Shown here in pieces: positions 8,541-15,386 of a DNA stretch of 16,153 nt; position 1 is the first letter of the stretch, and each line of letters begins with the position of its first letter. Location of the stretch: the NCBI GenBank assembly GCA_003157675.1, contig PMKG01000239.1, positions 1 through 16,153 of the forward strand. Direction: 5' to 3'. This DNA is from Acidobacteriota bacterium (GTDB lineage: Bacteria > Acidobacteriota > Vicinamibacteria > Vicinamibacterales > Fen-181). The notes beneath the pieces are model-generated. The model was given only the letters and a program-made list of their open reading frames with translations. It was not told the origin of the DNA and ran no database searches. Both the position numbers and the translations under genes were made by a program.

Positions 8541-9422
8541 ATGCCCCTGATGACGCTCCAGGAGGCGATTGCCGCTCACGTGAAAGACGGCCAGACGCTG
8601 GCCCTGGAGGGCTTCACCCATCTGATCCCGTTCGCGGCCGGTCACGAGATCATCCGGCAGGGACGGGCCGACCTGCACCTGGTGCGGATGACACCGGACA
8701 TCATCTACGACCAGATGATCGGCGCGGGGTGCGCGCGCGCGCTGACCTTTTCCTGGGGCGGCAACCCAGGCGTCGGGTCGCTGCACCGCCTGCGGGACGC
8801 GGTCGAGCACGAGTGGCCGCGCCCGCTCCGGATCGTCGAGCACTCGCACGCGGGCATGGCCGCGGCCTACACGGCCGGCGCGTCGAACTTGCCGTTCGGG
8901 ATTCTGCGCGGCTACCTGGGCACCGACCTGCCGCTCGTGAATCCGCAGGTGAAGAGCGTGACGTGCCCGTACACAGGCGAGGCGCTGGCGACCGTCCCGG
9001 CCATCCGGCCCGACGTCACGATCATCCACGCGCAGCGCGCCGACCGCTCGTCGAACGTGCTGCTGCGCGGGATCCTCGGCGTCCAGAAGGAAGCCGCGAT
9101 GGCCGCGAAGCATCTGATCGTGACGGTCGAAGAAGTCGTGGAGTCGCTCGACGCGCCGATGAACGCGGTGGTGCTGCCCGGGTGGACGGTCCACGCGGTC
9201 GTCTGCGTGCCTGGCGGCGCCTATCCGTCCTACGCCCAGGGCTACTACGCACGCGACAACGCGTTCTACCTGGCCTGGGACGAGGTGTCGCGTGACCGCG
9301 ACCGGTTCCGTCAGTGGATCGACGCGCACGTCCTGGGCGTGACCGATCATGCGGCTTTCCTGCGCAGCGTGGGCGTGCCTTCGACGAGGGACGCGGCCGG
9401 GCCGGGCGAGGTGAGCGCGTGA
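8541..9422 (+). CDS. catI: 3-oxoadipate CoA-transferase subunit A (CatI-like)
   Basis: This is the A subunit of a class I CoA-transferase of the glutaconate CoA-transferase (GctA) family. It would pass CoA from succinyl-CoA to 3-oxoadipate together with subunit B. The 293-residue product has the CoA-binding start LEGFTHLIP (22-30), DLHLVRMTPDIIYDQMIGAGCA (44-65) with a long stretch like Pseudomonas CatI, and SWGGNPGVGSLHRLRDAVE (71-89). DVTIIHAQRAD, GILGVQKEA, EEVVE and PGGAYPSYAQGYY follow, all in CatI order. GctA of glutaconate fermenters is more distant by memory. GGAG (8531-8534) lies six bases before the ATG. It is three bases after the dehydrogenase stop and overlaps catJ by four bases, as expected for subunits made in equal amounts. 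Confidence 0.88.
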   Translation: MPLMTLQEAIAAHVKDGQTLALEGFTHLIPFAAGHEIIRQGRADLHLVRMTPDIIYDQMIGAGCARALTFSWGGNPGVGSLHRLRDAVEHEWPRPLRIVEHSHAGMAAAYTAGASNLPFGILRGYLGTDLPLVNPQVKSVTCPYTGEALATVPAIRPDVTIIHAQRADRSSNVLLRGILGVQKEAAMAAKHLIVTVEEVVESLDAPMNAVVLPGWTVHAVVCVPGGAYPSYAQGYYARDNAFYLAWDEVSRDRDRFRQWIDAHVLGVTDHAAFLRSVGVPSTRDAAGPGEVSA

Positions 9423-10207
9423 CGGTTCAGTGGACGCCTGACGAGATGATGACCGTGGCGGCGGCGCGCCTTCTGTGGAATGGGTGCGTCTGCTTCGTCG
9501 GGATCGGTCTGCCCTCTGCCGCCGCCAACCTGGCGCGGCTCACGCGCGCGCCGGACATCGTGCTGATTTACGAATCGGGTACGCTGGCGACGCGCCCGGA
9601 CGTCCTGCCGCTCTCGATAGGCGACGGCGAACTGGCCGACACGGCGGTCGCGGTGATTCCTCTTCCCGAGGTCTTCGCCTACTGGCTCCAGGGCGGTCGG
9701 GTCGACGTCGGGTTCCTGGGCGCCGCGCAGATCGATCGCTACGGGAACCTGAACAGCACCGTGATCGGCGACTACGCGCACCCGACGACGCGCCTGCCCG
9801 GGTCGGGCGGAGCGCCGGAGATCGCGGTGCACGCACGGCAGATCTTCATCGTGCTGAAGCAGAACGCCCGCGCGTTCGTGCCCGGGCTCGGGTTCCGCAG
9901 CACCGCAGGGTTCTTGGAGGGCCATGGCGCGCGCGCGCGGTCGGGCATCAGCGGCGCAGGCCCGCAGGCCGTCATCACGGACCTCGGCGTGCTCCGGCCC
10001 GCGCCGGATACCGACGAGCTGCAACTGGTTGCCCGCTTCGACGGCGTGTCCGTCGACGACATCGTGAAGGCCACCGGTTGGCCGCTGCGGCTGGCGGACC
10101 GCGTCGACGTGGTGGCGGCGCCGACCGAGGAGGAAGTTCACATCCTGCGAGACCTGCACGCACGCACCCGTGCGGCGCACGGTTGCCGCGTGGCCGTGCC
10201 GTACTGA
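9419..10207 (+). CDS. catJ: 3-oxoadipate CoA-transferase subunit B (CatJ-like)
   Basis: This is the catalytic subunit partner of CatI. The 262-residue product begins with EMMTVAAARLL (9-19) and CFVGIGLPSAAANLARL (25-41). It carries YESG (51-54), whose glutamate E52 is at the position of the family's catalytic glutamate that forms the gamma-glutamyl-CoA intermediate. LPLSIGDGELADTA, YWLQGGRVDVGFLGAAQIDR and GNLNSTVIGDY follow closely the CatJ pattern. The start is GTG at 9419, inside the catI stop (GTGA), preceded by GAGGTGAG (9408-9415). Together with the PcaF-like thiolase on the opposite strand it completes the end of the 3-oxoadipate route. Specificity is taken from similarity to CatJ recalled from memory, so another 3-oxo or dicarboxylic acid is possible. 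Confidence 0.88.
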   Translation: MTVQWTPDEMMTVAAARLLWNGCVCFVGIGLPSAAANLARLTRAPDIVLIYESGTLATRPDVLPLSIGDGELADTAVAVIPLPEVFAYWLQGGRVDVGFLGAAQIDRYGNLNSTVIGDYAHPTTRLPGSGGAPEIAVHARQIFIVLKQNARAFVPGLGFRSTAGFLEGHGARARSGISGAGPQAVITDLGVLRPAPDTDELQLVARFDGVSVDDIVKATGWPLRLADRVDVVAAPTEEEVHILRDLHARTRAAHGCRVAVPY

Positions 10208-10210
10208 CTT

Positions 10211-11545
10211 ATGAACACACCTCACATTCGCACGCCTCTTCCTGGTCCGAACGCGCAGGCGCTCGTCGCGCGCGATGCCCTCGTCACCTCGCCCTCGTAC
10301 CCCCGCGACTACCCGTTCGTGATGTCGCACGGGCGCGGCTGCGAGGTCTGGGACGTGGACGGCAACCGCTTCCTCGACTTCGCGGCCGGGATCGCCGTCT
10401 GCAGCACGGGCCACTGCCATCCCGAGGTCGTCTCCGCCATCGGGGCGGCCGCGGGTCGGTTCATCCACATTTCGAGCGATTTCTGGCACGAGGGGCAGAC
10501 GCGGCTGGCCGAACGCCTCTCGGCGCTGGCGCCGATGCGCGAGCCGGCCATGAGCTTCTTCTGCCAGTCGGGAACCGAGGCGGTCGAAGCGGCCCTCAAG
10601 CTCGCCCGCTACGCCACCGGGCGCAGCAGGTTCATCGGCTTTCTCGGCGGCTTCCACGGGCGCACGATGGGCGCGCTCGCGTTCACGTCCAGCAAGTACA
10701 CGCAGCAGAAGCGCTTTTCGCCGACGATGCCCGGTGTGACGCACGTGCCCTATCCGAACGCGTACCGGCCGCTGTTCGCGGGCGACGACCAGGGCAAGGC
10801 TGTCGTGGACTACATCGAGCAAGTGCTCTTCCGGAGCAACGTGCCGGCCGATGAAGTGGCGGCCATCATGGTGGAGCCGATCCAGGGAGAAGGCGGCTAC
10901 GTGGTGCCGCCCGACGGCTTCCTCCGGGGACTGCGCGAGCTCTGCGACCGGCACGGCATCCTGCTCATCCTCGACGAGGTGCAGACCGGCATCGGCCGGA
11001 CGGGCCGCATGTTCGCGTGCGAGCACTGGGGCGTGGAGCCCGACATCCTGACGCTGGCAAAAGGACTGGGCAGCGGGATGCCGATCGGCGTGATGCTCGC
11101 GCGCCGCCAGTTGATGCAGGCGTGGCCGCGCGGCGCGCACGGCAACACCTACGGCGGCAACCCGATCTGCTGCGCGGCCGCGCTGGCCACGCTCGACCTG
11201 GTCGAGCGCCAGTACGCGGCGAACGCGGCGCGAGTCGGCGAGATGTTCCTTCCCAGGCTGCAACAGCTACAGGGGGGTCATGCCGAAATCGGTGACGTGC
11301 GGGGCAAGGGCCTCTTCCTCGCCGTGGAGCTGGTGAAAGATCGGCGGTCGAAGGAGCCGGCCGGCCCGTTCTCGGAGGCCGTGGTGCGGCAGTCGTTCCA
11401 GAACGGGCTGCTGCTCCTGCCCTGCGGCGCGAGCACGATTCGCTTCATGCCGCCGCTGATGGTATCGCCGGCCGACGTCGAGGAAGCGATGACCATCCTG
11501 GACGCCAGCTTCGACGAAGTCCGATCGCACGGTGGCGCTGAATAG
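10211..11545 (+). CDS. Class III omega-aminotransferase, GABA/ornithine/lysine type (second of two)
   Basis: This second fold-type I, class III aminotransferase differs clearly from the first. The 444-residue product has DFAAGIAVCSTGHCHP (56-71), SGTEAVEAALKLAR (120-133), FHGRTMGALAFTSS (148-161), VEPIQGEGGY (221-230), D255 in LILDEVQTGIGRTG and the PLP lysine K284 in TLAKGLGSGMP. These are features of the 4-aminobutyrate and ornithine/lysine omega-aminotransferase branch, which removes a terminal amino group to leave a semialdehyde. The ATG at 10211 lies three bases after the catJ stop and has no good ribosome site, so it probably depends on coupling. It may make the aldehyde oxidised by the P5CDH-like enzyme. 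Relatives also include amino-acid racemases, an alternative I cannot exclude. Confidence 0.9.
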   Translation: MNTPHIRTPLPGPNAQALVARDALVTSPSYPRDYPFVMSHGRGCEVWDVDGNRFLDFAAGIAVCSTGHCHPEVVSAIGAAAGRFIHISSDFWHEGQTRLAERLSALAPMREPAMSFFCQSGTEAVEAALKLARYATGRSRFIGFLGGFHGRTMGALAFTSSKYTQQKRFSPTMPGVTHVPYPNAYRPLFAGDDQGKAVVDYIEQVLFRSNVPADEVAAIMVEPIQGEGGYVVPPDGFLRGLRELCDRHGILLILDEVQTGIGRTGRMFACEHWGVEPDILTLAKGLGSGMPIGVMLARRQLMQAWPRGAHGNTYGGNPICCAAALATLDLVERQYAANAARVGEMFLPRLQQLQGGHAEIGDVRGKGLFLAVELVKDRRSKEPAGPFSEAVVRQSFQNGLLLLPCGASTIRFMPPLMVSPADVEEAMTILDASFDEVRSHGGAE

Positions 11546-11562
11546 TCGGGGAGGAGCGACGC

Positions 11563-12411
11563 GTGAACCTGCGCCCGGCACTGCCGTCCGATTGTGGCCT
11601 CGTTCCCCCGTCGGGAGACGGCCGCCCTCCGATCGCGGAGATCCTCGCCAGCCTGGACGCGCTTGGTGCGGCCGGGTGGCAGGAGACGGAAATCGCCAGC
11701 CAGCCGGCGCCTTCCGGAGGTGCCCTGCCGATTCGCGCGTACGCGAGCACGGCGGCGGTGGACGCTGTCCTCATCGGCGGCATCCACGGTCGCGAGCCGG
11801 CCGGAGCCATCGCACTCGCGCGCTACGTTCCGCGCCTGATCGAGCGCGGCCGCCGCCTCGGGCTGCTCGTGATGCCGCTCCTCAACCCCTGGGGGTACCT
11901 CCATCACGCGCGCTACGGTCCGGCGGGACAGAGCGTGTCGGACAGCGACCATCTCCTTGGCCGCACCGCCGCGCCTGCCTGTCCGGAAGCGGGCGCGATC
12001 ACCGACTTCGTCGTCCACCGGGCCGGCATTCGACCCGGCAGCGCGGTCCTCGACCTGCACGAAGACCCGATCTACGAGGCGCCAGACTACCGGTTCGACG
12101 GGTTCGGCTCGTACCTCTACTTCATCGGCGAGGGCGCCTCGGATCACCCGGTCAGCCGCCGCATGCGCCGCTGCCTGGCGGGATCGGCCCTGCCGCTGGT
12201 GCGGAGCGGCGTCACGCGCTTCGGCGAGCAGATCGTTGAAGGCGCGATCGTCGACAGCGCCGACGGGTCCATCGACGAACTGCTCGCGCGGCGGCTCGGC
12301 TGCACGCCGGTCATCACCGTCGAGAACCTGCTGCACGCGCCCGACGAGCCGCCCCTGCCAGGGCGCGTCGAGGTGTATGTGGCGGTGCTCGACGCATTCT
12401 TCGGCGCGTGA
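11563..12411 (+). CDS. Cytosolic M14/AspA-like zinc hydrolase, probable N-deacylase
   Basis: This is a small zinc hydrolase of the carboxypeptidase/succinylglutamate desuccinylase-aspartoacylase fold. The 282-residue product has no signal peptide. Zinc ligands are seen in IHGREPAG (H75, E78) and LDLHED (H166). NPWG (108-111) replaces the NPDG of peptidases. A glutamate in ITVENLL (E254) is at the position of the catalytic residue. The length and the cytosolic location favour an N-acyl amino acid deacylase, like DoeB of ectoine breakdown or AstE, over a digestive carboxypeptidase. The GTG at 11563 has a strong GAGGAG (11551-11556) before it, and the gap to the aminotransferase is 17 bases. In this context it may free a diamino acid from an N-acyl form or from a peptide. 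The substrate is not known. Confidence 0.75.
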   Translation: MNLRPALPSDCGLVPPSGDGRPPIAEILASLDALGAAGWQETEIASQPAPSGGALPIRAYASTAAVDAVLIGGIHGREPAGAIALARYVPRLIERGRRLGLLVMPLLNPWGYLHHARYGPAGQSVSDSDHLLGRTAAPACPEAGAITDFVVHRAGIRPGSAVLDLHEDPIYEAPDYRFDGFGSYLYFIGEGASDHPVSRRMRRCLAGSALPLVRSGVTRFGEQIVEGAIVDSADGSIDELLARRLGCTPVITVENLLHAPDEPPLPGRVEVYVAVLDAFFGA

Positions 12412-12413
12412 GA

Positions 12414-12477
12414 GCTAGCGAGGCGCGCCTCAGACCGCCGAGCGTGGAACGGTGGTTTCATGGCGCGCCTCGCTAGC
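12414..12477. repeat. Perfect 16-bp inverted repeat with 32-base loop
   Basis: GCTAGCGAGGCGCGCC (12414-12429) and its exact reverse complement (12462-12477) begin three bases after the deacylase stop. Inside the loop ACCGCC (12434-12439) can pair with GGTGGT (12451-12456) with one G-U, so the RNA would form a long two-part stem. No T-run follows, so it is not a textbook terminator. It may be mRNA 3'-end protection, a REP/REPIN-type dispersed element, or part of a larger structured region. Confidence 0.7.
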
Positions 12478-12496
12478 CCAGGAACGCTGTTGGCTG

Positions 12497-12516
12497 GCCC
12501 CGCGCGGGCGCGGGGC
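12497..12516. repeat. Perfect 9-bp GC hairpin
   Basis: GCCCCGCGC (12497-12505) and GCGCGGGGC (12508-12516) are perfect inverted copies around GG. It is the middle of three consecutive hairpins and touches the left arm of the third (12517). A hairpin of nine GC pairs is stable, but no T-run follows. Confidence 0.65.
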
Positions 12517-12597
12517 GCTAGACGTCTTGAAGGGCACGAGTAATTTCGACAGAACTTGACTCATTCGCCAGGACTTTGGCCCTTCAAGACGTCTAGC
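12517..12597. repeat. Perfect 19-bp inverted repeat with 43-base loop before the C69 gene
   Basis: GCTAGACGTCTTGAAGGGC (12517-12535) is repeated exactly in reverse complement at 12579-12597. The loop is A/T-richer than its surroundings. The right arm ends one base before the GAGGAG ribosome site (12599-12604) of the C69 dipeptidase. A stem of this length next to a ribosome site could affect translation or RNA stability. A MITE- or REPIN-like mobile element is an alternative. It shares the outer GCTAG with the first repeat. Confidence 0.7.
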
Positions 12598-12611
12598 TGA
12601 GGAGCACCCCT

Positions 12612-13547
12612 GTGTGCACAACCATCGTCGTGGGCAGGAACCGCAGCGCAACCGGCCGGGTCATCGTCGCGCATAGCGAGGAACTGGGGAGGAACTCCGC
12701 GCACCGGGTGTCCGTTGTGCCCGCGCGCGACGTCGCCGCCGGGGAACGGTTTCCGCTTCATTCGGGAGGCGACGTCCCCCAGCCCGGCCGGCTGGCCCGG
12801 CACGTGTGCACGAGGATCTTCGACAAGCGCCACTACCCGGGCGATCACACATCGGGCATCAACGAGCATGGCGTGGCCGTGGCCAACAACATGTCGATGA
12901 TGCGCGGCGTCCCGGAATCCGCGATGTTCGACGTCGTCCCAGGCGGGGTCATCTGGACCGAGTTCCTGCAGCTCCTGCTGGAGCGGGCGACGAGCGCGAG
13001 TGAAGGCGTCGCCTTCGTGGGAGAGACTTGCGAACGCCACGGCCTGAGTTGCGATTCGGGGACGATGATTGCGGTCGCCGATGCCGACGAGGCGTGGTGG
13101 GTGGAACTGGCCAGGGAGGGGCACTGGGCCGCCGAGCGCGTCGGCGACAACGAAGTGTCGGTGCGCGCCAATTGCTACCGGATTCCCGGTTTCGCCGACT
13201 CGTTCGGAGACCCGGCCAACCAGCAGGATCGCTACAACCTCGATCGCCACGAGTTCCTCGACCTCCGGCTGTCCGCGCTGCCCACGGTGAGCGTGCCCGC
13301 GCTGATGGCGCTCCTGCGGGAGGTGTACGAGGGCACGCCGCTGTACCAGGAACGACCCGATGGTTCTCCGTTTGGGACCGGGGTGCGCACCATTGCGAGG
13401 CTGAACACCGAGGGGTGTACCGTCATCGAGCCGCGGGCGGGCAGCGCCGCGCGGTTGGCGCACCTCATGTGGTGCTGCCTCTCCACCTCGCTCACCGGCG
13501 TCTTCGTGCCGTTCCACGTCGGCGTGTCACGCGTCGAGGTGCACTAA
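12612..13547 (+). CDS. C69-type (PepD-like) Ntn dipeptidase, cut short by an in-frame TAA
   Basis: This is an N-terminal-nucleophile hydrolase of the C69 dipeptidase family, which acts on dipeptides or other small amides. The GTG start (12612) puts Cys at residue 2 (M-C-T-T-I-V-V-G), which becomes the catalytic N-terminal cysteine after Met removal. GAGGAG (12599-12604) lies seven bases upstream. SGINEHGVAVANNMSM (79-94 approximately), SGTMIAVADADEAWWVEL and GHWAAERVGDNEVSVRANCYRI follow the C69 order. The frame ends with TAA at 13545-13547 after 311 codons. The same frame continues for 104 codons with the expected C-terminal part, so the full protein would be about 416 residues. The gene is therefore a recent pseudogene, a sequencing or assembly error, or a readthrough case. 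It could help supply free amino acids to the neighbouring catabolic enzymes. Confidence 0.85.
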   Translation: MCTTIVVGRNRSATGRVIVAHSEELGRNSAHRVSVVPARDVAAGERFPLHSGGDVPQPGRLARHVCTRIFDKRHYPGDHTSGINEHGVAVANNMSMMRGVPESAMFDVVPGGVIWTEFLQLLLERATSASEGVAFVGETCERHGLSCDSGTMIAVADADEAWWVELAREGHWAAERVGDNEVSVRANCYRIPGFADSFGDPANQQDRYNLDRHEFLDLRLSALPTVSVPALMALLREVYEGTPLYQERPDGSPFGTGVRTIARLNTEGCTVIEPRAGSAARLAHLMWCCLSTSLTGVFVPFHVGVSRVEVH

Positions 13548-13862
13548 GCGTACGCGTCCGGCCGATACAGCCCCGACTCGGCCTACTGGCTCTTCGCGGA
13601 GCTCGCGAGGCTCGTGGACTACCGCTATCGTCGCTCGGCGGACCTCGTCCGGGCGACATGGCGCGATTTCGAGGCGGAGACGCGTCCGGCGCTCACCGAG
13701 GTGGAAGACGCACTCGGCGGGGCAGCCGCCGGCGCCGGAGAAGAGGACCGCGCGCTCTCTGACCTCCTGACGGAGTTCGACGGTCGGCGCGCCGCCGAGG
13801 CCGTCCGGGTGCTGCGCGACCTGCTCGTCGAGGTGAAGACCCGCGCGTTCTACGAGGACTGA
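13548..13862 (+). pseudogene. C-terminal part of the C69 dipeptidase after the in-frame TAA
   Basis: Directly after the TAA the same frame stays open for 104 codons to TGA at 13860-13862. It begins AYASGRYSPDSAYWLFAELA, which carries the SxDSAYW(L/A)F block expected in the C-terminal region of C69 dipeptidases, and then a charged helical tail. No shift of frame is needed to join it to the upstream part, so one base change (for example AAA to TAA) explains the break. A GTG at 13614 with GCGAGG upstream could in principle start a separate 82-residue piece, but it would begin after the conserved block. The yfcC-like gene follows after 21 bases. Confidence 0.8.
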
Positions 13863-13883
13863 CCCCGCGATCGAGGAGCATCG

Positions 13884-15353
13884 ATGCCGACGACCAGCGA
13901 ACCGACACTCGAACAGCAGGCGCTCCCGGCTTCGTTCCGCCAGCGCGTCGTCTCGGCGATGGCACGCGTCAGCCCGCTGGTGATCGTGTTCCTCCTGTGC
14001 GTGCTGTGCGCACTGCTGACCTTCGTCATCCCCGGCGGCCTGTTCGAGCGGCGGACGATGGACGTGATGGGGCAGATGCGCTCGATCGTGGTACCGGGGT
14101 CGTTCCACTACGTGGCGTCGGTCCCGCAGGGCTTCCGCGAACTGTGGACCGTCTTCATGCGGGGTGCGGTCGCGGGCGCCGACCGATCGTTCGTCATCAT
14201 GCTGTCGGCCGGGGCGATGACCGCGGTGATCGCGACCGGGGCGATCGACGCCGGCATCCATCTGCTGGTGCGCCGCACCGGCCGGTACGGCATCGCGTTC
14301 ATTCCGGTCATCGTGTTCGCGCTGGGCTCCTGCGCGGCCACGTTCGGGATGTACGAAGAGGCGATCCCCTTCATCCTGGTCATCACGCCGCTGATGCTCA
14401 CGATGGGATTCGACTCGATGTCGGCCGTCTTCATCATGTACTGGAGCATCGCGGTCGGCTTCGCGTGCGGCATCACGAACCCGTACACGGTGGCCATCGG
14501 CCAGGCCCTCGCGGGCGTGCCCCTCTACTCCGGCACGGCGTTCCGTGTCCTGTGTTTCATGGTGTTCATGTCCATCACCAGCGTGGTGGTCATGCGGTAC
14601 GCGTCGCGGGTCCGGAAAGATCCGTCGCGATCGCTCTCGGCTGCGGAGGACGTCGAGAATCGGCGTCGCCTGCGCGCATCCCCTGATGCGTCCACCGCCG
14701 CGCCGATGACGGCGCGCCGGGTCCTGGCGCTCCTGCTGCTCGCCGGTGGCTTCACGATCCTGATGGCCGGGCTGTTGTGGCGCGGCTGGGGGTTCGTCGA
14801 GATTGGCGCGCTCTTCTTCTGGATCGGCATCGTCGTTCCCGTGGCCGGCGGGCTCTCCGTGACGGAGATGATCGACAGGAACATCGAGGGGATGCGCAGC
14901 GTGATGATCGCGGTGATCATGATGAGCGCCGCGCAGGTGGTCTACTTCATCCTTCACGACGCGCAGATCCTGGACACGATCCTCAACTACTTCGCCGGGT
15001 ACCTGACGCGCGTACCGGGGTTCGTCGTCGCCTACGTGATGTTCGGGACGAGCGCGATCATGGCCGCGCTGCTCGGCAGCGCGTCCGGAACGGCGGCGAC
15101 CGTGATGCCCGTGCTCGCGCCCCTGGCCGACGTGCTCCACTTCTCGAAACAGATTGTCGTGCTGGCGTTCCAGATGGCGAGCGGAGCGTTCAACTTCTGG
15201 ATGCCGTGGGACGGCATCGCCTTCACCATCTGCTCGATGGCGGGCGTGAACTTCTTCAAGTACATCAAGGCGTCGGCGAAGTTCGCCGTCCTGGTCTACG
15301 TGCCCGTCGCGTTGCTGCTGCTCGCCCTGGCCGTCCAGATCGCGTACCGGTAG
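13884..15353 (+). CDS. YfcC-family membrane antiporter (putative basic amino acid antiporter)
   Basis: This inner-membrane carrier belongs to the YfcC/DcuC-like family, often annotated as a putative basic amino acid antiporter. The 489-residue product has about eleven hydrophobic segments, starting at about 29-50 and ending at about 466-486. Family features are FVIPGGLFER (47-56), ATFGMYEEAIPF (152-163), FACGITNPYTVAIGQALAGVPLYSG (193-217) and a glycine-rich GSASGTAATVMPVLAPLAD (398-416). A charged loop lies at about 240-278, between the two halves. GAGGAG (13873-13878) is five bases before the ATG. It follows the C69 gene by 21 bases and ends the plus-strand run, so it may import the peptide-derived or free cationic substrate. 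Family specificity is poorly tested; citrate or dicarboxylate carriers are relatives. Confidence 0.85.
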   Translation: MPTTSEPTLEQQALPASFRQRVVSAMARVSPLVIVFLLCVLCALLTFVIPGGLFERRTMDVMGQMRSIVVPGSFHYVASVPQGFRELWTVFMRGAVAGADRSFVIMLSAGAMTAVIATGAIDAGIHLLVRRTGRYGIAFIPVIVFALGSCAATFGMYEEAIPFILVITPLMLTMGFDSMSAVFIMYWSIAVGFACGITNPYTVAIGQALAGVPLYSGTAFRVLCFMVFMSITSVVVMRYASRVRKDPSRSLSAAEDVENRRRLRASPDASTAAPMTARRVLALLLLAGGFTILMAGLLWRGWGFVEIGALFFWIGIVVPVAGGLSVTEMIDRNIEGMRSVMIAVIMMSAAQVVYFILHDAQILDTILNYFAGYLTRVPGFVVAYVMFGTSAIMAALLGSASGTAATVMPVLAPLADVLHFSKQIVVLAFQMASGAFNFWMPWDGIAFTICSMAGVNFFKYIKASAKFAVLVYVPVALLLLALAVQIAYR

Positions 15354-15386
15354 CGGGCCGGCGGATTGCCCTGAGCCTTGAGCCAT
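15354..15386. other. Short convergent gap, no clear terminator
   Basis: Thirty-three bases separate two convergent genes. TGAGCC occurs twice (15372-15377, 15379-15384). CCTGAG (15370-15375) can pair with CTCAGG (15391-15396), whose right arm is inside the next gene. The stem is only six bases and has no T-run, so I do not call a terminator. Confidence 0.4.

Noticed and set aside
6729..9350. 873-codon minus-strand open frame across the aldehyde dehydrogenase and catI
   Set aside because: It is antisense to three well-supported genes, rich in R, H and D, and has no recognisable domain.
8541..10207. The clostridial lysine fermentation (3,5-diaminohexanoate) pathway
   Set aside because: No Kce, Kdd, Kal or KamDE-like gene is present, and the CoA-transferase is of the CatIJ/Gct type rather than AtoDA by eye.
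9347..11263. 638-codon minus-strand open frame across catJ and the second aminotransferase
   Set aside because: Antisense shadow of conserved genes with low-complexity composition and no motif.
12556..12561. TTGACT as a -35 box before the C69 gene
   Set aside because: The position 17 bases downstream (12579-12584) is GCCCTT inside the stem and does not resemble a -10 box.
13548..13862. A frameshift in the C69 gene
   Set aside because: The upstream and downstream parts are in the same frame, so the break is a stop codon and not an insertion or deletion.
13527..15386. 619-codon minus-strand open frame opposite the antiporter
   Set aside because: Composition is almost only R, H, D, E, Q and G, as expected for the antisense of membrane-protein codons; the plus strand has clear YfcC motifs and a ribosome site.
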